Shown: piece by piece, positions 15,897-22,279 of the stretch
Layout: the number at the start of each line of letters is the position of its first letter
How positions within the stretch are numbered: the stretch's first letter is position 1
DNA from: a virus
DNA: 41,353 nucleotides
Direction: 5' to 3' (one strand)
IMG/VR virus record: IMGVR_UViG_3300025818_000041
Location: 1-41,353 of that record
Made by a program: the position numbers and the translations under genes
Notes under the pieces: model-generated
What the model was told of the DNA's origin: nothing
Database searches by the model: none
Seen by the model: the letters and a program-made list of their open reading frames with translations, nothing else

Positions 15897-16040
15897 CCGC
15901 ACCTTCAATAAATACGCCCGCACTTCTCTCCGCACCTTGCATATATATATGCAAGTGGTGCGGCGGAAGATTTCTTGCCGTATTTACCGCACCCTCGGCA
16001 CCACGCCGCACCATAAGTGCGGTAAGTGCGGAACGTGCGG
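15897..16040. repeat. Iteron-like GTGCGG repeats around a 20-bp palindrome: candidate replication origin
   Basis: Nine copies of GTGCGG or its complement in 144 bp, starting at 15897, 15918, 15930, 15958, 15987, 16006, 16017, 16026 and 16035. The last three are spaced exactly 9 bp apart. In the middle is a perfect palindrome CTTGC-(AT)5-GCAAG at 15936-15955. The segment lies in the ~230-bp gap after the Toprim-helicase gene, where no ORF is supported. Iterons beside an AT-rich meltable palindrome are the usual form of an initiator-dependent origin; an operator cluster for the downstream genes is the alternative. Confidence 0.5.
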
Positions 16041-16088
16041 AAACGCCCCCAAATCCCACGCCCCCGACGCCACCCGTCTCGCTGGCCA

Positions 16089-18290
16089 TCATACCCCCGC
16101 CTCCTCTCCCGTTATCCATTCACCCACCACAACGCACGGCACATCCCTGCCGTCACGCTTGCTTGGCGCAGACGTCTTGCGCAGCACGCCGTTCTCGATC
16201 CACTTGGCCACGATCGCCTTGGCCTTCGCCTTCTCGTGGCGCTTGTCCAAGTCCAGCCCCAGCACGTCTGCCACCGTGACGCCGACCCACGTCTTGGCCT
16301 GCACGTTTGCGCGGAGCGGCTCGCCCTGCGTTTCCGCGTCGCCCACCGCGCGCTGCACCTTCATCGCGTCGCGCGCCGACACGCCGTCGAAGAGATCCGG
16401 CATCGCATACTCCGTGGCCACGCCGACATATTCCATGTTTGGCAGCTGCACGCCCACCATGCGCCGGTAGACCGCCTTTGCGGCTGGCGGTGCCAAGTTT
16501 GCCTTGCCGTCGTCCACGCGGAATATGCCGAGGCTCTCCGCTTCGCTCACGCCGAGCTTCTGCGCGTCTTCCGCGCTGATCTTGTTTATGACCCGCGCCG
16601 CCCTCGCCGCCCCGATCAGCGACCCCGCGCCCCTGACGCTGTCTATGGTTGCCTCGTCGCCGTTGCCCTTGCGGATGTGATGCACCAGCGCCACGGCGCA
16701 GTCTGTCTCGTCGCAGATGCTACGCACGGCCCCGACGGCTGCATTCATGGCCACGTTGTCGTTCTCGTTGATCTGGTTCGCGCCAACCCACGGGTCGATC
16801 ATCACCATGCCGATGTCGTTCTCCTTGATCTTGGCCGCCATGTAGTCGAGCATCTCGTCGTTTACCTCGATCCCGTCGCGCCCTTGGTTTGCGAACACCA
16901 TGTTGAGGCTCCTTCCGGCGTCGAGGAACAAGCGCCCCCGTATTTCCTCGGCGGTGACGCCGTAATGCAGCATCGCCGCCGCGAGGCGTCTCTGCATCTC
17001 CTCCAGCGGGTCTTCTAGGTTGATGATCCACACCTTGCACGGCTCGTGTATGGCCTCGCCCAGCAGCGGCTTGCCCGTTCCGATGCACAGAGCCTCCACG
17101 ATTTGCAGCGACGTCTTCCCGACGCCGCCCGCAGAGGCCAGCACGCTGACATGGCCTCGCACGTAATGCTTCCCGTATATCCACCGCCGCGCCGGTATTG
17201 TCGCGGGGTCTATTGGCTCGTATGCGGTTGGCCACTGGCGCTCGCCTGCGATGCGCTCCTGCTTTACTTCCTCGACCGGCTTCGCCAGCGCCAGCGCCTC
17301 GCGCAGCTTCTCCGCGCCCGCCTCCTGCAGATAGTCGTTGGCATCCTTTACGTTTTCCACGCCCAGCGCGTCGAAGCGCACGACGTGGACGTCGGTGCTG
17401 CCGTCTCCGCGCAGCACGTCTGCGACCGCCTCCACGTCGAGATCAGGGTCTGCGCAGATCGTGACGTCTGATGCACGCGGCGCGTTAAACGTCTTCATGC
17501 CTGACTTGCCGAACGTGCAGACGATCGTCGCCTCAACGTGGCCCATGATTGCCTGACGCACGCTCAGCGCATCCTCTGGCCCCTCGACCAATATGATCGC
17601 GCCGCCCTCGTGCTGGTCGCCGATCCGCATGGCATTGCCGACCAGTGATCCGCGTGAATACTTGTTGATGTTGTTATGCTCGCGCTTCTTCCCGTCCGGC
17701 GTCAGCAGCACCGCCTGCACGCCGCAGACGTCGCCCTCCGCGTTGGTCGCGGGAAACAGTATCGCTGGCCCGTCGTATAGGCTGGGGCTGAACCGCGCGA
17801 CGCCCTCTGCGACGCCTGCGCGCATCCCACGGTTATTCAGATACAGCAGCGCCGGTCTGACGGCGTCCTTGTTCTCGCGTGATATTGGCACGCTGCGCTC
17901 CCACGCGGCCTGCGCCTTTGCGATTTTCTCGGCGCGCGTTTCCTCGTCGCGTATCAGCAGATCCTTGCTGGCCAGCCTTACGATCAGGCGATCCATCTCG
18001 CTCGGCTGAAACGGCACCGCGTCATCGTTTTCGAGCTGCTTGGGGTTTTCGCTGCCCCGCTTGAAACCGCTGCCAATGGTTGCCTTGATCTCGTGCTCCT
18101 GCAGCCCGATTGCCTTGGCCGCCGTGTGCAAGTCTATGACGCTGCTGTCGATGTTGGCGGCGTCCATGTGCGCGTGCCGACCCAGCGCGTATGCCGCTAG
18201 GTTCAGCGCCTCGTTGCGACGCCCCTTCGGAGCCATGCCGATCTCGGAAACGACGCTTTCCCGTACCTTTGCAAAATAGTTTACGCTCAT
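16089..18290 (-). CDS. Toprim-helicase (primase/helicase-like replication protein)
   Basis: 733 aa. Residues ~228-300 form a Toprim domain: GGAIILVEGPEDALSV carries the catalytic Glu and VTICADPDLD the DxD pair. Residues ~365-570 are a RepA/AAA_25-type RecA-like ATPase: Walker A SAGGVGKTS (386-394), VWIINLEDPLEEMQRRL, Walker B GMVMIDPWVG (494-503), and VALVHHIRKG with sensor His. The C-terminal ~130 residues may be a winged helix (DKRHEKAKAKAIVAKWIENG, then VLRKTS). It would unwind and prime DNA at the nearby origin. No zinc-binding N-terminus is obvious. It is the only replication-fork enzyme seen; no polymerase is encoded. Confidence 0.9.
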   Translation of the reverse strand: MSVNYFAKVRESVVSEIGMAPKGRRNEALNLAAYALGRHAHMDAANIDSSVIDLHTAAKAIGLQEHEIKATIGSGFKRGSENPKQLENDDAVPFQPSEMDRLIVRLASKDLLIRDEETRAEKIAKAQAAWERSVPISRENKDAVRPALLYLNNRGMRAGVAEGVARFSPSLYDGPAILFPATNAEGDVCGVQAVLLTPDGKKREHNNINKYSRGSLVGNAMRIGDQHEGGAIILVEGPEDALSVRQAIMGHVEATIVCTFGKSGMKTFNAPRASDVTICADPDLDVEAVADVLRGDGSTDVHVVRFDALGVENVKDANDYLQEAGAEKLREALALAKPVEEVKQERIAGERQWPTAYEPIDPATIPARRWIYGKHYVRGHVSVLASAGGVGKTSLQIVEALCIGTGKPLLGEAIHEPCKVWIINLEDPLEEMQRRLAAAMLHYGVTAEEIRGRLFLDAGRSLNMVFANQGRDGIEVNDEMLDYMAAKIKENDIGMVMIDPWVGANQINENDNVAMNAAVGAVRSICDETDCAVALVHHIRKGNGDEATIDSVRGAGSLIGAARAARVINKISAEDAQKLGVSEAESLGIFRVDDGKANLAPPAAKAVYRRMVGVQLPNMEYVGVATEYAMPDLFDGVSARDAMKVQRAVGDAETQGEPLRANVQAKTWVGVTVADVLGLDLDKRHEKAKAKAIVAKWIENGVLRKTSAPSKRDGRDVPCVVVGEWITGEEAGV

Positions 18291-18320
18291 CCCACTTCCC
18301 CGTTCAAACTTTTGTTATAA

Positions 18321-18344
18321 CCACGCCCGCCGAAGCAGGCGTGG
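18321..18344 (-). terminator. UUCG-capped hairpin between SSB-like and Toprim-helicase genes
   Basis: On the minus strand CCACGCCTGC-TTCG-GCGGGCGTGG: ten pairs, one a G-U wobble valid only on this strand, closed by a C(UUCG)G tetraloop. It is followed by TTATAAC, not a T-run. It may be a weak terminator, an attenuator or a 3'-end stabiliser that sets expression of the two genes apart. Confidence 0.5.
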
Positions 18345-18355
18345 AGCTTGTTATC

Positions 18356-18943
18356 TTAGAAGCCGAAATCGTCTGCGTCTACCACGCTTGAAACGGGTGC
18401 CGATGCGGTTGGCACCGGCTCCGGCTTAGGCGGCGTGCTGTCTGCGGGTTTCGCAATCCACTTGGATATGGCAAAGCCCAGATCGTATGACGTTCCCTTG
18501 CCGACCACGACGGGCGTGGACGTCGTGACGCTGACGACCGGCACCATGCCCTGCGCGAACTCCGGCGCGCTTTCCGCTTGGTTGTACAGCTTGGCAATGA
18601 ACTGCCCCGTGCCGTATGAGTTGTTGCTGAACTGCGCCTTGGTGCCGTCCGACATCCAGCAGTCCACGTCGAAGCCCTGCTTGTACGCTGGCTTGCCCTC
18701 CGAGTCCGTCTCGGTCGGCTTCGGAAGCGGCTGCGATGGCGATGGCCACTCCTGCCAGTCGCGCATCCCGACGGCGATCTTGAGCCACCCGAACTTCACG
18801 TTTGCAATGTCGATTGCGATACCCTTGGTCATGTCGATGGCTTCGGGGTCGCCGCCCTTGTTTACCGTCCAGCGGTTCTGCGGAAGGTTAACCCGTATAT
18901 ACGCGCCGCTCGCGTCTGATGTTTCTCCGAAAGATATTGGCAT
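18356..18943 (-). CDS. Single-stranded DNA-binding-like protein
   Basis: 195 aa. A beta-rich N-terminal ~150 residues (SGAYIRVNLPQNRWTVNKGG, KFGWLKIAVGMRDWQEWPS, VSVTTSTPVVVGKGTSYDLG) with exposed Trp/Phe/Tyr suits an OB-like ssDNA-binding fold. A Pro/Thr/Ser linker then leads to an acidic, aromatic tip DADDFGF, as in bacterial and T7 SSBs. It lies between RecE-like nuclease and Toprim-helicase, which fits. Start at 18943 has RBS AAGGAGACAAAC. The fold is inferred; the tail and context are the main evidence. Confidence 0.7.
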   Translation of the reverse strand: MPISFGETSDASGAYIRVNLPQNRWTVNKGGDPEAIDMTKGIAIDIANVKFGWLKIAVGMRDWQEWPSPSQPLPKPTETDSEGKPAYKQGFDVDCWMSDGTKAQFSNNSYGTGQFIAKLYNQAESAPEFAQGMVPVVSVTTSTPVVVGKGTSYDLGFAISKWIAKPADSTPPKPEPVPTASAPVSSVVDADDFGF

Positions 18944-18972
18944 GTTTGTCTCCTTGACGTTGTGTGCCTGTG

Positions 18973-19773
18973 CTATGCGCCGTGTGACGCGGTGAATTGG
19001 AACGCCCAGCGCGGTATCTGGAGCGTTTGCAGCTCCCCATACCCGTAGCCCCAGACGCCCGTGTTACGCGCTATCGCATACTGCTCCAGCGCGTGTTGAA
19101 CTGCCGCGTCGCCCTCGTTAAGCGTGCGCCAGTCAAGCTCGTACACACCAACGGGGTAAGGCGCTTCCTTGCCCACGCTGATGAAGATAAACCTGTCGAT
19201 CTCCTCGCCGATCAGGCCCATCGTCCTGCGGTAGAAGCTTTCTTGTATGTGGTAGCCGAAGTTGGCCACCTGCTTGGAAAAGCCTTCGGGGTCAGGCGCG
19301 ATCGTCGTCTTCAAGTCGATCAGCGCCCCGATGTCACGACGCCACCCGTCTGGACGGCAGCGCAGATCCACGCCCGTCTTCTCGTCCTTCGCAAATATGC
19401 TGGCCTCGCAGATCAGGTCGCCGGATAGCAGCTTGGCCACCTCCTTGTTGCTGCGCACCGCGTTTGCCGCGTCCACGGCGATCTTGTAATCGCCTTCCGT
19501 CAGCAGCAGCGCGCCGTTGGCGTCGGCCTCTGCCTTATGCTGCGTCCACTCCTTGCCGCGCCGCGTCTCCGGCCCGCACCAGACGGTGTTTGCGTGCTGC
19601 GGCTCGAACACCAGCGTGTGCGTGGCCGTGCCGACGTCAAACGCTGTGCTTTCCTTGCGCTCGGCATATTTGTAATGCGCCAGCGACTTCATGGCGATTG
19701 TTTTAGCGCCAGAGGCGCTGAGCGCGTCGCTGAGGTGATATTCCTCGTTTGACATCGTGGTTGATATGGTCAC
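18973..19773 (-). CDS. RecE-like PD-(D/E)XK exonuclease
   Basis: 266 aa, GTG start overlapping the upstream stop (GTGA); ATG six codons in is the alternative. Motifs in order: SASGAKTIAMKS, GTATHTLVFEP (His52), LICEASIFA (Glu123), CRPDGW (Asp142), ALIDLKTT (Asp153-Lys155) and NFGYHIQESFYR. This is the RecE/exonuclease VIII and DUF3799 pattern of 5'-3' nucleases acting in phage recombination. With the SSB-like protein and RuvC-like resolvase it forms a recombination module. No separate annealing protein such as RecT is visible. Confidence 0.88.
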   Translation of the reverse strand: MTISTTMSNEEYHLSDALSASGAKTIAMKSLAHYKYAERKESTAFDVGTATHTLVFEPQHANTVWCGPETRRGKEWTQHKAEADANGALLLTEGDYKIAVDAANAVRSNKEVAKLLSGDLICEASIFAKDEKTGVDLRCRPDGWRRDIGALIDLKTTIAPDPEGFSKQVANFGYHIQESFYRRTMGLIGEEIDRFIFISVGKEAPYPVGVYELDWRTLNEGDAAVQHALEQYAIARNTGVWGYGYGELQTLQIPRWAFQFTASHGA

Positions 19774-20225
19774 GCCTTCCCCCTTCCGTACAGCGCTATC
19801 AGCAGCGCCTCTGCTCTATGTTCATCTTTCTTGCGCTTCAGCTCGCTCGCCCTGTCGGGGAACCACTGCTGCGCCATGCGACGCGCCGCGTCCTTATCCT
19901 TTGGCAGGTTCATCGCCCGCTTCCACACGACCGGCGTTACCATGGTGTAGCGCGTGCGCGACAGCGCCACGGTCGTCGTGATCTGGCCAAACGCATACCC
20001 CAGCTTGAACGTCGAACTGACGCCCTGCTTTGGCATCGCCTGCTGCCTCTCGATCCAGATGTGGTCGAGCCGATCGAGCGACGTGAGAATGTCCATCAGC
20101 GCCACGACGTCAACGCCGCCCTCGCTGTAGACGGGTAGGTCATGCACCTCCGACCAATTTTCGCCGACCAGCGCAACGCCGCCCGTGCGGTAGCCGCAGT
20201 CTATGCCACACGTTACGATGCTCAA
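19770..20225 (-). CDS. RuvC-like Holliday junction resolvase
   Basis: 151 aa, the usual size. RNase H-fold acidic residues are in place: Asp9 (CGIDCGYRTGG), Glu59 (IWIERQQAMP) and the C-terminal KKDEHRAEALLIALYG with Asp134 and Glu139. It would cut branched DNA before packaging or during recombination-dependent replication. It sits between RecE-like nuclease and a 101 aa unknown, with 4-base overlaps on both sides. Confidence 0.88.
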   Translation of the reverse strand: MSIVTCGIDCGYRTGGVALVGENWSEVHDLPVYSEGGVDVVALMDILTSLDRLDHIWIERQQAMPKQGVSSTFKLGYAFGQITTTVALSRTRYTMVTPVVWKRAMNLPKDKDAARRMAQQWFPDRASELKRKKDEHRAEALLIALYGRGKA

Positions 20226-20527
20226 TGCATGTCCTCCTTGTCGGGCGTGTTGTACGTTTCAAATATGATCCCCATGGTCATGGCGATGGCGTCCTGCACG
20301 TCGCAGTCGTGCTGGCGCATGTAGCCAACGACTGCCTGCAATCCAGCGCCCAGCGCATACACCTTAGCGAGATCCGGCAGCTCTGTGCGATCGGTGATCG
20401 CCAGCATGTCACGCATCAGCGCGTTGACCTCGGCCATCGTGTTGCTGGCAACCGCGTGCATCTCTGCCTGCTGCTCCGGCGTCAGCGTGAACTCTTTATC
20501 CACGCTGTACCTCAACGCCATGCTCAT
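20222..20527 (-). CDS. Protein of unknown function, helical (about 101 aa)
   Basis: Mostly alpha-helical: LTPEQQAEMHAVASNTMAEV, then MLAITDRTELPDLAKVYALG and VGYMRQHDCDVQDAIAMTMG. No motif. Starts possible at ATG 20527 or 20521; either overlaps the ribbon-helix-helix gene by about 30 bases, and its end overlaps ruvC-like by 4. The overlaps point to translational coupling. Confidence 0.65.
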   Translation of the reverse strand: MSMALRYSVDKEFTLTPEQQAEMHAVASNTMAEVNALMRDMLAITDRTELPDLAKVYALGAGLQAVVGYMRQHDCDVQDAIAMTMGIIFETYNTPDKEDMH

Positions 20528-20657
20528 CAAGCAGGCGCAGGATGGCGCGCTCCGTCAGGCTTGCCATGCTGATGCGCTCCTGCTTTGACAGCTCACGCAG
20601 CGCCTCGAAGACGTCGGCGCGGATGCGCGATCCAAGTTGTTTCATCTCAGTGTCCAT
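20496..20657 (-). CDS. Ribbon-helix-helix DNA-binding protein (53 aa)
   Basis: MDTEMKQLGSRIRADVFEAL followed by RELSKQERISMASLTERAIL and a short tail. The beta strand (KQLGSRIR), helix (ADVFEALRELSKQ), 'RIS' turn and second helix (MASLTERAILRLLDEH) form the Arc/MetJ-type fold, which binds operators as a dimer of strands. Very strong RBS GGAGGAAATT and its own promoter upstream. A phage transcription regulator, possibly autoregulatory. Confidence 0.8.
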   Translation of the reverse strand: MDTEMKQLGSRIRADVFEALRELSKQERISMASLTERAILRLLDEHGVEVQRG

Positions 20658-20680
20658 AATTTCCTCCGTTGGTCTGGGCC

Positions 20681-20708
20681 ACTATAACGCCGCGTTAACA
20701 TTGTGCAA
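20681..20708 (-). promoter_or_regulatory. Promoter of the ribbon-helix-helix gene and recombination module
   Basis: Minus strand: -35 TTGCAC (20708-20703), 16-bp spacer, -10 TATAGT (20686-20681). The 12-mer GTTAACATTGTG (20694-20705, on the plus strand) lies within it and recurs in the promoter at 11944. It may be an operator, conceivably for the RHH protein itself. Confidence 0.5.
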
Positions 20709-20711
20709 GTG

Positions 20712-21044
20712 CTAGAACGCAAACTCTTCCTGCGTGCGCAGCCGGTACAGCTGCTGGCCCTCGATGAACGACGTCTTCACGATTGTGCGCCGCTCCCGCA
20801 TGGTCTTCAGCCCGATGTCGATATGCACGGCGTCCTGCTCGATCATGCTGCACAAGTCGCCCACCGACAGCTCGCCATGCCTGCTCAGGCAGCGCTTGAT
20901 CTCCTTGCGCAGCTTCTCAAGCGGCCACGGCTTGTGGGCATACGCGTGCATGTCATCGCGGCCAATGAGCCTGCGCTTCATGCGCGCGTTCTCGATGATC
21001 GCCAACTCCTTCCAACGCTCCAGCGGTGTCATGTTTTCCGTCAC
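20712..21044 (-). CDS. Small protein of unknown function (110 aa, GTG start)
   Basis: GTG at 21044 overlaps the upstream stop (GTGA). Basic helical protein: ERWKELAIIENARMKRRLIG, then LEKLRKEIKRCLSRHGELSV followed by GDLCSMIEQDAVHIDIGLKT. The second half could be a winged helix (VGDLCSMIEQDAVHIDIGLK, then RRTIVKTSFIEGQQLYRL). No homologue recognised. Confidence 0.6.
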   Translation of the reverse strand: MTENMTPLERWKELAIIENARMKRRLIGRDDMHAYAHKPWPLEKLRKEIKRCLSRHGELSVGDLCSMIEQDAVHIDIGLKTMRERRTIVKTSFIEGQQLYRLRTQEEFAF

Positions 21045-21271
21045 AGCCGCTTCTCCAGCATCTCGCAGAGCGCCATGATCTCCTCGGCGCGCTGCTTGAT
21101 CGTCAGGCGCTCTGGGCCACGCCCCGCGTCCATACGCATGATGTCTGCCTTGCGCCGGATCGACATGACCAGCATCTGCGGCGTTGGCTGCGTCGGCGTG
21201 CTGCTGTCCTCGTCGATATACGCGCCCACGCTGGCGCTGTTTTCCAGTTTTGATAAATCCCATTTAGCCAT
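21041..21271 (-). CDS. Small protein of unknown function (76 aa)
   Basis: MAKWDLSKLENSASVGAYID, a Thr/Pro linker, then basic helices IRRKADIMRMDAG and LTIKQRAEEIMALCEMLEKR. ATG at 21271 is chosen because AGGAG lies 7 bases upstream; the ATG two codons earlier is too near it. Starts inside the end of the previous gene. Confidence 0.6.
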   Translation of the reverse strand: MAKWDLSKLENSASVGAYIDEDSSTPTQPTPQMLVMSIRRKADIMRMDAGRGPERLTIKQRAEEIMALCEMLEKRL

Positions 21272-21464
21272 TTTCATTCTCCTGTGTTGGCCGTGGCTGT
21301 GGTCTGACGTCGGGCCACGGGCGGCGGTAGTCTGCCTCGCCGCCCATCTCGACGCATTGCGGCTCAAAGATCCGCGCTAAGTCGTAGTGTTTCGCAAACG
21401 CCTTGCACTCGTCTACGGATGAAAAGACGGCGAATGCCATGAAGACTGGTTCTGCTAGGGTCAT
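21264..21464 (-). CDS. Small protein of unknown function (66 aa)
   Basis: MTLAEPVFMAFAVFSSVDEC followed by KAFAKHYDLARIFEPQCVEM and a Pro/Arg/Asn tail. The beta-alpha-beta layout (VFMAFAVFSS, then CKAFAKHYDL, then EPQCVEM) recalls small ferredoxin-like folds. ATG at 21464 overlaps the stop of the 30 aa gene by one base (TGATG), supporting the start. Confidence 0.6.
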   Translation of the reverse strand: MTLAEPVFMAFAVFSSVDECKAFAKHYDLARIFEPQCVEMGGEADYRRPWPDVRPQPRPTQENENG

Positions 21465-21556
21465 CACATCCACCCCATGCTGACGGCGCCGATCCAGCCC
21501 AGCACCGACGCGGCAATCGCTGCGGCGATGATGATGTCTTGCGTCCACTTAGTCAT
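21464..21556 (-). CDS. Tiny membrane protein (30 aa)
   Basis: MTKWTQDIIIAAAIAASVLG followed by WIGAVSMGWM. A single hydrophobic segment flanked by an N-terminal polar turn. Start overlaps the upstream stop (ATGA) and stop overlaps the next start (TGATG), exactly as in the surrounding coupled genes, so this short frame is likely translated. Role unknown. Confidence 0.55.
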   Translation of the reverse strand: MTKWTQDIIIAAAIAASVLGWIGAVSMGWM

Positions 21557-22257
21557 GCTGCTTTCCATTCTACAAATAAATCACGCACCAGCTTCTTTGT
21601 CATGTATCTCAATGCACGATTGTGCGCGTGGCCATCGCTATCTACACGCTCGCGCTCAAGCGTTTTGCGCGTGTCATATATCCTGCGATACGGGCCAGCG
21701 TTTTCTTCTTTTCCTTGGCTCTTGAGCAGGCTGTCGCCGATCGTCCAGAATACCGAATGACGTGACGGGCTATATCCATGCGCCAATGCCATCTCCGCAT
21801 TGCTGCATTTGCGCTGCCTCTGGCCATCTATCACGGCAAGCCCAGCGCGCTTATATATGCCGTCAAGCTCCTTTTCGTATTCCATAAAGTCGCCTACCTC
21901 GCCAACAATGCCCGCCAAGCCCAGATGGCCAAAGCCTTTCACCTTATCGACAAACGTTGATACTGGCAGCTCCTTTGCCAGCCCCACAAGCCACTTCTCA
22001 AACTCGGCACGGCTTTCTAAGAGCGGCTGCCTTGCCTCAAATAGTGGCTTTGTGGCGGCGTATTCATCCATTGTGCCTTCGCCCCTCTTCAGTTGGGCGA
22101 ATAGCTTATTGGCTTCCTTGATGTCGCCGTCACGAAAGCTGCGGCAGATTGCTTTAATCTGCAACACCAGCTTTGCTTCAGCGCGAACCATGTTCTGCCT
22201 ATTGCGCCAAGTCAGATATATCTTGGCAATGGTTGGGTCTTCGTAACGTTTATCCAT
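21553..22257 (-). CDS. IS110/Nop-like RNA-binding protein associated with the hairpin array (stand-alone Tas-like)
   Basis: 234 aa from MDKRYEDPTIAKIYLTWRNR. N-terminal ~100 residues are long helices suited to a coiled-coil domain (ICRSFRDGDIKEANKLFAQL; EFEKWLVGLAKELP). Residues 104-150 (DKVKGFGHLGLAGIVGEVGD, then FMEYEKELDGIYKRAGLAVI) match the Transposase_20 pattern of IS110 transposases, in which a helix-hairpin-helix precedes 'GLAGIxGExGD' and 'KRxGL'; this region is akin to the Nop fold. Residues 161-231 (GYSPSRHSVFWTIGDSLLK, GPYRRIYDTRK, GHAHNRALRYMTKKLVRDLF) are basic and fit RNA binding. There is no DEDD/RuvC, HNH or serine-recombinase-like catalytic part, so it should bind rather than cut unless a partner acts. 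ATG at 22257 has an excellent RBS (AAGGAG, 7 bases). The frame stays open 143 codons upstream, but that stretch is the array. A degenerate IS110 remnant is the alternative. Confidence 0.75.
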   Translation of the reverse strand: MDKRYEDPTIAKIYLTWRNRQNMVRAEAKLVLQIKAICRSFRDGDIKEANKLFAQLKRGEGTMDEYAATKPLFEARQPLLESRAEFEKWLVGLAKELPVSTFVDKVKGFGHLGLAGIVGEVGDFMEYEKELDGIYKRAGLAVIDGQRQRKCSNAEMALAHGYSPSRHSVFWTIGDSLLKSQGKEENAGPYRRIYDTRKTLERERVDSDGHAHNRALRYMTKKLVRDLFVEWKAA

Positions 22258-22279
22258 AATGGATCTCCTTGTTTTATGC

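Noticed and set aside
21553-22257. Active IS110 insertion sequence
   Set aside because: No DEDD catalytic N-terminal half, no element ends seen, and the gene is embedded in coupled phage genes on both sides.
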